Part shown: one piece after another, positions 1-5,756 of the stretch
Numbering within the stretch: the stretch's first letter is position 1
Layout of the letters: the number at the start of each line of letters is the position of its first letter
Assembly (NCBI GenBank): GCA_964407525.1
Contig: CAYOWC010000239.1
Location: 1-7,742, forward strand
Origin: DUZB01 sp964407525
GTDB lineage: Bacteria > Desulfobacterota > DSM-4660 > Desulfatiglandales > Desulfatiglandaceae
Direction: 5' to 3'
Length of the DNA stretch: 7,742 nt
Program-made: the position numbers and the translations under genes
Notes under the pieces: model-generated
What the model saw: the letters and a program-made list of their open reading frames with translations, nothing else
The model's database searches: none
Told to the model about the DNA's origin: nothing

Positions 1-90
1 ATCTCGAAATTCTTCACCGTAAAGCGGCATGAATCTCATTCATTCACGGGTATTGAAGTTAGAACCAAACCCGAAGAAACGGATATTTAG
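1..90 (+). CDS. 3' end of an unidentified gene (partial)
   Basis: Frame 1 is open from the window edge for 29 codons and ends at TAG (88-90); the last residues read VRTKPEETDI. The composition is mixed and hydrophilic, as expected of a soluble protein C-terminus, and a co-directional gene follows after 69 bases. No motif is visible and I cannot assign a family. A run of 29 open codons can occur by chance, so the call rests mainly on position and normal codon content. Confidence 0.4.
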   Translation: MSKFFTVKRHESHSFTGIEVRTKPEETDI

Positions 91-112
91 AATAGTTTGT
101 TTTAGCGGCAAG

Positions 113-122
113 ATCACGTGAT
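113..122. promoter_or_regulatory. perfect palindrome ATCACGTGAT, candidate operator
   Basis: A 10-bp perfect palindrome lies 37 bases upstream of the chagasin-like gene. Its core TCACGTGA recurs at 531-538, upstream of the next gene, and I found no other CACGTG in the window. Its position would suit a repressor or activator site, but no regulator is identified and no clear -35/-10 pair could be placed between 91 and 147. The operator role is inference. Confidence 0.3.
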
Positions 123-159
123 GGAAACGGGACACTCTTTTTAAACCGGAGGAACTTAT

Positions 160-552
160 ATGCGATACTATAGTCTGATCTTGTTTTTTCTGGTAGCCCT
201 CTTTGTTTTTTCAGGGTGTGCCGCTGCAAGAGTTATTCAAGTGACGGAGGCAGACAAGGAGCGCAGCATAACGATGCATGTGGGGGATCGTCTGGAAATT
301 GTCTTGCAAGGAAATCCAACCACTGGATACCTGTGGAAAATAGAACCCTGGGATGTGGACGTTATTGGGCAGATCGGAGAGGCTGTCTATAAAGCGGATT
401 CCAATAGAATGGGTTCCGGTGGTCAGTATACCTTTTCTTTCGGGGCAGCGCAAAAAGGAAAAACGGATCTCAGATGGGTTTATTTAAGACCATTTGAAAG
501 AAAAGTTGTTCCCGCAAAATCTTTTGAGATTCACGTGATTGTTTCAGAATAG
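160..552 (+). CDS. chagasin-family (I42) cysteine protease inhibitor, lipoprotein
   Basis: The protein is a small exported inhibitor predicted to block papain-like cysteine peptidases. Residues 1-19 form a signal peptide (Arg2, then a hydrophobic stretch 6-17) ending in FSGC, so Cys20 is probably lipidated; Phe at -3 is not the usual Leu. The mature part of about 110 residues matches the family length. The three inhibitory loops of chagasin are recognisable: NPTTGY at 52-57, the Gly-rich GSGG at 85-88, and RPF at 110-112 where RPW is usual. A GGAGG Shine-Dalgarno at 148-152, seven bases before the ATG, supports the start. The residue after the lipid Cys is Ala, so outer-membrane retention is likelier than inner. 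No C1 peptidase is encoded in the window, so the target, own or foreign, is unknown. Family assignment is firm; the physiological role is inference. Confidence 0.88.
   Translation: MRYYSLILFFLVALFVFSGCAAARVIQVTEADKERSITMHVGDRLEIVLQGNPTTGYLWKIEPWDVDVIGQIGEAVYKADSNRMGSGGQYTFSFGAAQKGKTDLRWVYLRPFERKVVPAKSFEIHVIVSE
531..538. promoter_or_regulatory. second copy of palindrome TCACGTGA
   Basis: This repeats the 9-base string TCACGTGAT found at 114-122. It lies inside the last codons of the chagasin-like gene and 66 bases before the start of the glycine-rich gene. The coding location means it could be coincidental, but two copies of an 8-bp palindrome within about 430 bases are unexpected by chance. 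A role as a shared operator is inference. Confidence 0.22.
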
Positions 553-604
553 TTCTGATCGGGATAAAAATCAGAGAACAAAAACTTAAGCGAGGAAAAA
601 CAAA

Positions 605-1033
605 ATGAATGAAGATACAAAACACGGTGCAAACGGAAAAGCATTGAAAAAATGGTTTTCCCTGTGCTTTGGGATTGCCGTGATGGCTTTGCTAAATCCT
701 GGTACAGGAATGGCTGGATTCCAGCATGTCTCTGAGAGCGCTCTTGTTTCATCCGGTCAGACGGAAGACCCGTCTGCGATTGACTCCACAGTGGGTGAAC
801 GAATTATCCTTGTTAGGAGGGGAAACAGGTCTTCCGATGGAAGTGGAGAAGAATCGAACGGCGGTGGCAATGGGAACAGGAAGGGCGGTTATGGGTCGGG
901 CGACGGGAGCGGAACAGGGGACAGACCGCAGGATGGTTCCGGAAAAGGAAAGGGAAAAGGGAAAGGTTCGGGATCTGGAAATTGTGATGGATCCGGCTCT
1001 AAGGGGAAAGGTAGCGGGAACAAGACGAAATAA
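605..1033 (+). CDS. secreted glycine/lysine-rich low-complexity protein
   Basis: A 142-residue protein of unknown function. A basic N-terminus (Lys12, Lys15, Lys16) is followed by a hydrophobic segment at about 17-31 and a plausible signal-peptidase site near GMAG (35-38), so export is likely. Residues 39-72 are ordinary sequence. Residues 73-142 are almost wholly Gly, Ser, Lys, Asp and Asn, with repeated DGSG (78-81, 100-103, 110-113, 128-131) and a GKGKGKGKGSGSG run, and one cysteine (Cys127). The tail is probably disordered and strongly basic near its end. A GAGGA ribosome site at 592-596, eight bases before the ATG, supports the start. The gene follows the chagasin-like gene by 52 bases with no convincing terminator between, so co-transcription is possible. 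The tail is purine-rich on the coding strand, including an unbroken 26-base purine run at 941-966. A wall-binding or polyanion-binding role would be speculation. Confidence 0.65.
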   Translation: MNEDTKHGANGKALKKWFSLCFGIAVMALLNPGTGMAGFQHVSESALVSSGQTEDPSAIDSTVGERIILVRRGNRSSDGSGEESNGGGNGNRKGGYGSGDGSGTGDRPQDGSGKGKGKGKGSGSGNCDGSGSKGKGSGNKTK

Positions 1034-1040
1034 GAAACCC

Positions 1041-1070
1041 GAGCCGGATCAGTTTTTGAAACGGCTTATT
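1041..1070. terminator. weak bidirectional terminator candidate between convergent genes
   Basis: GAGCCG (1041-1046) can pair with CGGCTT (1062-1067) as a six-pair stem, one pair being G-U, around a 15-base loop. On the plus strand it is followed by ATTCTTTC; on the minus strand by a modestly T-rich stretch. It sits in the gap between the two convergent genes and overlaps the stop codon of the minus-strand gene. The large loop and broken T-runs make it weak. Confidence 0.3.
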
Positions 1071-1317
1071 CTTTCAATAATGCCTCTGCTAATTCCAGGT
1101 CATAGGCCTTTACCGGGTCGAAATCGTTTTTCTTTTCGTACATGCCCTGGGCTTGCTTAATGGCTTCGTATGGGATCCATCCATGTTTTTCCCATAACTC
1201 CGGGTCATCAGAATTCCATGCTCTGAAACAAATTTCTTCCCCTTGTTTGAGGACATACATCCGAGCCTTCTTGTTTTGTGGAAAAGGATAGTAATATTGG
1301 CCTCGATCATCTTTCAT
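1066..1317 (-). CDS. conserved hypothetical small protein (83 aa)
   Basis: An 83-residue soluble protein with no signal peptide or membrane segment. It is rich in aromatic and charged residues: an N-terminal YYYPFP patch (8-13), then KKARMYV (16-22), a central ELWEKHGWIPYEAI stretch (41-54), and a C-terminal acidic helix-like end. From memory, similar proteins starting MKDDRG and containing DPELWEKHGW occur as hypothetical proteins in Deltaproteobacteria; I know no function. Translation is well supported by AAGGAG on the minus strand (1331-1326), eight bases before the ATG, and a promoter candidate lies just upstream. It is convergent with the glycine-rich gene and divergent from secA. An overlapping minus-strand frame (1110-1310) is a shadow of this gene. 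Confidence 0.8.
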   Translation of the reverse strand: MKDDRGQYYYPFPQNKKARMYVLKQGEEICFRAWNSDDPELWEKHGWIPYEAIKQAQGMYEKKNDFDPVKAYDLELAEALLKE

Positions 1318-1349
1318 CTGCTCTTCTCCTTCATGATTTTTTCCGTTGA

Positions 1350-1378
1350 ATTCTTTCTCACTTATCGGGGATTGTCAA
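1350..1378 (-). promoter_or_regulatory. sigma-70-type promoter for the 83-aa gene
   Basis: Read on the minus strand, a perfect TTGACA (1378-1373) is followed after 17 bases by AAGAAT (1355-1350), which matches four of six positions of TATAAT. Transcription would start near 1343, giving a leader of about 25 bases that includes the AAGGAG ribosome site. The -35 and spacing are ideal; the -10 is weak. Confidence 0.5.
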
Positions 1379-1471
1379 GAGGGTAGTTGTGCGGAATGGA
1401 ATTTCAGGTTATCAGAGGAGAATTAAAGGCCAACTGGTGTTTTTCGAAACAAGCTGCCATTTTTTCCAACC

Positions 1472-1500
1472 TTGACAGGGGTTTTTGAGCGATTTATAAT
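1472..1500 (+). promoter_or_regulatory. full-consensus sigma-70 promoter upstream of secA
   Basis: TTGACA at 1472-1477 and TATAAT at 1495-1500 are both exact consensus hexamers, separated by the optimal 17 bases. The predicted start is near 1507, giving secA a leader of about 115 bases. This is the only promoter that I can place for the secA-argJ unit. A promoter this strong, followed by a terminator-like hairpin, fits either an attenuated leader or a separate small RNA. Confidence 0.8.
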
Positions 1501-1506
1501 AAAAAG

Positions 1507-1602
1507 TTTAATACGAGTACCCCAAGGTAATGTGAAAACTATTATGAAGCTCCCTCGGGGGCACATACAAGACCAGGTCCTGAGGGCCTGGATTCTTTTT
1601 TT
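1507..1602 (+). ncRNA. putative secA leader RNA or small RNA of about 95 nt
   Basis: The segment runs from the predicted start of the consensus promoter to the end of the terminator-like U-tract. Within it GCTCC (1549-1553) pairs with GGGGC (1558-1562) around a CTCG tetraloop, one pair being G-U. Two alternatives compete with this and with the terminator: CCCTC (1552-1556) can pair with GAGGG (1582-1586), which would break the terminator stem, and CCCC (1520-1523) can pair with GGGG (1558-1561). Mutually exclusive pairings are typical of attenuators. I recognise no known riboswitch or RNA family. The existence and the ends of the RNA are inferred from sequence alone. Confidence 0.4.
1573..1602 (+). 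terminator. intrinsic-terminator-like hairpin in the secA leader
   Basis: CCAGGTCC (1573-1580) pairs with GGGCCTGG (1584-1591) as an eight-pair, GC-rich stem with one G-U pair and a three-base loop. It is followed by ATTCTTTTTTT, with seven uninterrupted Ts at 1596-1602. This is the best intrinsic terminator in the window, yet it lies downstream of the consensus promoter and only 19 bases before the secA start. It therefore cannot simply end an upstream plus-strand gene; premature termination of the secA transcript or the 3' end of a small RNA is the natural reading. Confidence 0.7.
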
Positions 1603-1621
1603 GGAACAGCGGTGAAAAAAT

Positions 1622-4483
1622 ATGATTGGTAAGATAATCAAGGGAATTTTTGGCAGCCAGAATGATCGAGAACTTAAAGCTATGAATCCAATGGTGGAGC
1701 GTATTAACTCCCTGGAACCGGATTTCAAGAGCCTTTCCGACGAAGAGCTTGCCGCCAAAACTGATGAATTCAAAGAACGGCTTGCCGGGGGAGAGACCTT
1801 GGATGATCTTCTTCCAGAGGCATTTGCTGCAGTCAGGGAGACGTCTATAAGAAAGCTTGGCATGAGACATTTTGATTCTCAACTTATCGGAGGGATAGTC
1901 CTTCACAACGGGAAAATCGCTGAAATGAAAACCGGTGAAGGAAAGACCCTGGCGGCGACGCTTCCTCTTTATTTGAATGCCTTGACTGGCCGAGGGGTTC
2001 ATTTGGTCACGGTGAACGATTATTTGGCACAAAGGGATTCTGAATGGATGGGTGGAATCTACAACGCCCTGGGTCTCAGCGTGGGGGTTATTGTTCATGG
2101 CCTGAATGATGCGGAGAGGAAAAAGGCCTACGAATGCGATATCACCTATGGCACGAATAACGAATTCGGGTTTGATTATCTTCGGGACAATATGAAGTTT
2201 GATCCTGAAGATTGCGTCCAGGGAGATCATTATTATTCCATCGTGGATGAAGTGGACAGTATTCTCATCGATGAATCCAGGACGCCACTCATCATAAGCG
2301 GACCCGTGGAGCAGAGTGAAAACAAGATTTATGAGGAAGTCAAACCTCTTGTCATCAAACTGAGAGGAAAGCAGGAGGCTATCATTAACTCTCTGTTGAA
2401 AGAGGTGCGGAAGGGGTTGGATGGTGAAAAAGTGGAAGAGAAGACCATCGAGACACTTTTGCAGATCAAGAGAGGAGATCCCAAGAATGCGGCCTACCTG
2501 GATATCGTAGCGAAAAATCAGGCGCTGAAGAAACAGATTGACAAGACGGAGAGCATGTTGCGTTCCCAGAAGATTCTTACTGATCTAGATCAGGAACTCT
2601 ATTGTACCATTGACGAAAAGGGGAACAGCGTCGAAATGACGGAAATTGGTCTTGATCTTCTCTCCACTGGCGGTCTGGGTCACTTTACGCTTCCCGATCT
2701 TGATGATGCAAGCCATTTGATCCGTGAAAATGATCAATTATCCGACCAGGAAAAGGACGAACAACTTCGGGAGCTCGAAAACGAATATATCCACACATCC
2801 GATCTGATTCACTCCACTCAACAGCTCATCAAGGCCTACTGGCTTTTTGAGAAAGACGTTCAGTATGTTGTCAAGAATAACGAAATTGTTATTGTAGATG
2901 AGTTTACCGGTAGAATGATGGCCGGCAGACGATGGAGCGATGGCCTTCACCAGGCTGTAGAGGCAAAAGAAGGCGTAAAAGTTGCGGGAGAAAACCAGAC
3001 CCTTGCCACCATTACTTTTCAGAACTTTTTCAGAATGTATGAAAAACTGGCTGGTATGACGGGTACAGCCGATACGGAAGCGGCGGAATTCCAGAATATC
3101 TACAAGCTTTCAGTGGTTGTGATTCCCACCAACAAGCCCATGGTCCGAAAAGACTTTTCAGATATGATCTACAAGACGGAAAAGGAAAAATTTGTGGCTG
3201 CTGTGGATGAAATAAAAGCCTTGCATGAAAAAGGACAGCCCGTTCTTGTGGGAACCATTTCCATTGAAAAATCTGAAATGTTGAGCAAGATGCTCAAGCG
3301 CGCGGGAGTACCGCATTCCGTGTTGAATGCCAAGCAGCACCAGAAAGAGGCTGAGATCATCACCAACGCAGGCCAGTCAAAGACGGTGACCATTTCCACG
3401 AATATGGCGGGAAGGGGAACTGATATTGTTCTGGGGGACGGGGTTCGGGAGGCCGGAGGGTTGCATATTCTCGGTACGGAAAGACATGAAAGCCGTCGCG
3501 TAGACAACCAGTTGAGGGGTCGTGCAGGAAGGCAGGGGGATCCGGGTTCTTCCCGCTTTTATCTCTCCCTTGAGGATGATCTTCTCAGAATTTTCGGCTC
3601 CGACCGGATTTCCTCCATTATGGAGCGTTTTGGGATGGAGGAAGGAGAGCCGATCGAGCACAAGCTCATTTCGCGAGGTATTGAGAACGCCCAGAAAAAG
3701 GTGGAAGGGCACAACTTCAACATCAGGAAAAATCTCCTGGAATACGATGATGTTATGAACAGACACCGGGAAATTGTCTATTCCCTGCGGAAAGACATTC
3801 TGTTCGGCCAGGGCATCGGCGAGATTGTAAGGGAGATGATTGATGATAAGATAGACGCCGTTTTGGAACTTTCCATTAAGCCGAAGGATGACCCTGAAGA
3901 TTGGGATTTGGATGAACTGAGGGAACGTCTCTTCAGACTTTTCGGTTTCAGGGCGCAGGTGGGACCCAAAGATATGGGTGAAGATGCTTTTGCCCAGTTG
4001 AAGGTTGAGGAATTGGCGGATCTGGTTAAGAAGCAGGTGCAGGGAGCCTACTGGGAAAAGGAAAAGCTATTTGGAAAAGAAGAACTGGAGCATGTGGAAA
4101 AATTTATTATGCTCCAGATTATAGATGACAAATGGATCGCTCACCTCCAGGGCATGGATCATATGAAGGAAGGGATCGGACTGAGGGGGTACGGGCAATT
4201 AGATCCGCTCAAAGAGTATCAAAAAGAGGGATTCGCCCTGTTCGGTGATTTTCTGGACCAGATCCGCGAGGAAAGTCTGGGGCATATCTTCCGTTTGAGA
4301 ATCGTGAGGCATGAACCTGAAGAGAGAATGAAACCAAAAAAGAAGAATCTTAATCTTTCCCATGGAGATGACAGTGCGGGGCCCACGACGGTCCGGCGCA
4401 AGGAAAAGAAAGTGGGCCGAAATGCTCCATGCCCATGCGGAAGCGGCAAAAAATATAAAAAATGTTGCGGGATGAACAGCTAA
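1622..4483 (+). CDS. secA: preprotein translocase ATPase SecA
   Basis: SecA is the cytoplasmic ATPase motor that pushes unfolded preproteins through SecYEG. All hallmarks are present in order in 953 residues: Walker A MKTGEGKT (102-109), Walker B DEVDSILIDES (209-219), DEFTGR (426-431), GMTGTADTEA (478-487), the helicase motif TNMAGRGTDI (593-602) and QLRGRAGRQGDPG (630-642), then the helical scaffold and wing. A C-terminal SEC-C zinc motif has Cys937, Cys939, Cys948 and Cys949, of the CxC-x8-CC type, after a basic linker (903-930); it normally serves SecB or lipid binding. The protein is about 50 residues longer than E. coli SecA (901). The excess lies mainly in the preprotein-binding region, about 240-325, a charged and probably helical insert that I recall also in Bacteroidetes/Chlorobi-type SecA. 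The start fits the conserved N-terminus and a GGTGA ribosome site at 1611-1615. Regulation probably acts through the leader described separately. argJ follows after one base. Confidence 0.98.
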   Translation: MIGKIIKGIFGSQNDRELKAMNPMVERINSLEPDFKSLSDEELAAKTDEFKERLAGGETLDDLLPEAFAAVRETSIRKLGMRHFDSQLIGGIVLHNGKIAEMKTGEGKTLAATLPLYLNALTGRGVHLVTVNDYLAQRDSEWMGGIYNALGLSVGVIVHGLNDAERKKAYECDITYGTNNEFGFDYLRDNMKFDPEDCVQGDHYYSIVDEVDSILIDESRTPLIISGPVEQSENKIYEEVKPLVIKLRGKQEAIINSLLKEVRKGLDGEKVEEKTIETLLQIKRGDPKNAAYLDIVAKNQALKKQIDKTESMLRSQKILTDLDQELYCTIDEKGNSVEMTEIGLDLLSTGGLGHFTLPDLDDASHLIRENDQLSDQEKDEQLRELENEYIHTSDLIHSTQQLIKAYWLFEKDVQYVVKNNEIVIVDEFTGRMMAGRRWSDGLHQAVEAKEGVKVAGENQTLATITFQNFFRMYEKLAGMTGTADTEAAEFQNIYKLSVVVIPTNKPMVRKDFSDMIYKTEKEKFVAAVDEIKALHEKGQPVLVGTISIEKSEMLSKMLKRAGVPHSVLNAKQHQKEAEIITNAGQSKTVTISTNMAGRGTDIVLGDGVREAGGLHILGTERHESRRVDNQLRGRAGRQGDPGSSRFYLSLEDDLLRIFGSDRISSIMERFGMEEGEPIEHKLISRGIENAQKKVEGHNFNIRKNLLEYDDVMNRHREIVYSLRKDILFGQGIGEIVREMIDDKIDAVLELSIKPKDDPEDWDLDELRERLFRLFGFRAQVGPKDMGEDAFAQLKVEELADLVKKQVQGAYWEKEKLFGKEELEHVEKFIMLQIIDDKWIAHLQGMDHMKEGIGLRGYGQLDPLKEYQKEGFALFGDFLDQIREESLGHIFRLRIVRHEPEERMKPKKKNLNLSHGDDSAGPTTVRRKEKKVGRNAPCPCGSGKKYKKCCGMNS

Positions 4484-4484
4484 A

Positions 4485-5675
4485 ATGGAAACAGAAAAAT
4501 ACAGGGTGAACGGATTTACCGTCTCGGCTGCAGTGGCGGGGCTCAAAAAAGGTGGCGTGCTGGATATGGCCCTGATTGTTGCAGAAAAAGAGTGCGCGGC
4601 GGCAGGTGTGTTTACAACCAACAAAGTGAAAGCTGCTCCCGTTATTCTATCGAAAAAAAATATCCGCAGTGGAAAAGCAAGGGCCATTGTTGCAAACGCC
4701 GGGAACGCGAACGCGTGTACAGGCGAAGGGGGATTGGAAGATGCAGGCCTCACGGCCGAACTTGTTGCCCGCGGTCTTCATATAGAACCGAACCAGGTCC
4801 TCGTTGCTTCCACGGGCGTCATTGGCCGGCGATTGAATATGTCTCTTGTGCAATCAGCTGTCCCGGAACTGGTAAAAGGCCTTTCCGTCGATGGCCTGCC
4901 GCAGGCTGCCAGAGCAATCATGACCACCGATTCATTCCCAAAGATCAGCCTGTTTGAAGGCAGGGTAGGGGATACGCCCTATCGGATCGTGGGGTTTGCC
5001 AAAGGCGCGGGAATGATTATGCCCGATATGGCTACCATGCTGTGCTTTGTCCTGAGCGATATCCGTATCCCTGTGGACGATTTGGAAACGGAGCTGCGCA
5101 CCTGTGTGGATGCCACTTTTAACAGAATTACCGTGGATGGAGATACCAGTACCAATGATATGGTTCTGATGATGGCCAGCGGTCTTGCTGAAAATGATCC
5201 TTTTACGGAAGATGACCGGGTTGCTTTTGGCGAAGGTTTAAAATCGGTGCTGTGGGACCTTTCCAAAATGATTGTCCGGGATGGGGAAGGGGCTACAAAA
5301 CTGGTGAGCGTAGAGGTGAAGAGCGCAGTTTCCCGTGAGGATGCGGGTGTGGCTGCCAGGACGGTGGCCAATTCGAGCCTCGTAAAAACGGCTATTTATG
5401 GGCAGGATCCCAATTGGGGAAGAATTCTTGCTGCCCTGGGACGTGCCGACATTGAGATGAGAGAAGAGGATGTGGGCATTTGGATCAATGATGTTCAAAT
5501 TGTATCGGGTGGTCTCGGCTTGGGTGTGGAACAGGAAAAAAAAGCCGGCGAGATTATGACCGGAAAAGAATTTTCCCTGGTGATTGATCTGGGGCAGGGG
5601 GGCTTTGATGACCGGGTGCTCACCTGCGATCTTACCCATGAATATATCTCCATCAACGCTGATTATAGAACTTAA
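4485..5675 (+). CDS. argJ: glutamate N-acetyltransferase / ornithine acetyltransferase ArgJ
   Basis: ArgJ moves the acetyl group from N-acetylornithine to glutamate, recycling it in arginine biosynthesis; some members also use acetyl-CoA to make N-acetylglutamate. It is made as a precursor that cleaves itself into alpha and beta chains. The cleavage motif KGAGMIMPDMATML is at 173-186, so the cut should fall between Ala183 and Thr184, Thr184 being the nucleophile. The oxyanion-hole Thr-Gly is at 110-111 in STGVIG. TSTNDM (221-226), DPNWGRI (308-314) and the C-terminal YISINADYRT are family signatures. At 396 residues it is full length. The ATG lies one base after the secA stop, with only a weak purine-rich GCGGGA about 12 bases upstream, so translation is probably coupled to secA. 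Whether it is mono- or bifunctional cannot be read from sequence. No other arg gene is nearby. Confidence 0.97.
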   Translation: METEKYRVNGFTVSAAVAGLKKGGVLDMALIVAEKECAAAGVFTTNKVKAAPVILSKKNIRSGKARAIVANAGNANACTGEGGLEDAGLTAELVARGLHIEPNQVLVASTGVIGRRLNMSLVQSAVPELVKGLSVDGLPQAARAIMTTDSFPKISLFEGRVGDTPYRIVGFAKGAGMIMPDMATMLCFVLSDIRIPVDDLETELRTCVDATFNRITVDGDTSTNDMVLMMASGLAENDPFTEDDRVAFGEGLKSVLWDLSKMIVRDGEGATKLVSVEVKSAVSREDAGVAARTVANSSLVKTAIYGQDPNWGRILAALGRADIEMREEDVGIWINDVQIVSGGLGLGVEQEKKAGEIMTGKEFSLVIDLGQGGFDDRVLTCDLTHEYISINADYRT

Positions 5676-5684
5676 GGGTCTCGC

Positions 5685-5708
5685 GCAGAGACGCAAAGAC
5701 GCAGAGAT
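5685..5708. repeat. three tandem 8-bp units in the argJ-manC gap
   Basis: GCAGAGAC (5685-5692), GCAAAGAC (5693-5700) and GCAGAGAT (5701-5708) are three near-identical units in tandem, preceded by TCTCGC, which can fold back on GCAGAGA. From memory, strings of the ACGCAAAGACGCAGAG type are dispersed intergenic repeats in many environmental bacterial genomes, including Deltaproteobacteria and Chlorobi. The remaining 81-base gap shows no T-run terminator or consensus promoter, so read-through to the next gene is expected. Confidence 0.7.
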
Positions 5709-5756
5709 ACAAAAAGACAGAAAAGCATCCATCATTCAGAATTTGGCGAGGATATC

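Noticed and set aside
552..580. Hairpin TCTGAT (554-559) with ATCAGA (570-575) after the chagasin-like gene
   Set aside because: The stem is only six pairs and is followed by an A-rich rather than T-rich stretch, so it is not a credible intrinsic terminator.
941..966. 26-base purine run as a triplex (H-DNA) element
   Set aside because: It is only an approximate mirror repeat and is fully explained by GGN/AAR codons of the Gly-Lys repeat in the encoded protein.
726..1160. 144-codon plus-strand frame overlapping the glycine-rich gene
   Set aside because: It is the +1 shadow of the purine-rich repeat, runs into the well-supported minus-strand gene, and has no good start context, signal peptide or recognisable composition.
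1381..1471. Possible extra regulatory site or short gene between the two divergent promoters
   Set aside because: Both strands were read; only a short CCA-AC-TGG symmetry near 1432-1440 and T-rich patches are present, too weak to call.
1508..2230. 240-codon minus-strand open frame over the secA leader and 5' end
   Set aside because: It is antisense to unmistakable secA coding sequence, covers the consensus promoter-terminator region, and its translation shows no motif or plausible domain. It is a shadow of secA codon bias.
4199..4753. 184-codon minus-strand frame across the secA-argJ junction
   Set aside because: It is antisense to conserved residues of both genes; its hydrophobic look comes from the complement of charged codons.
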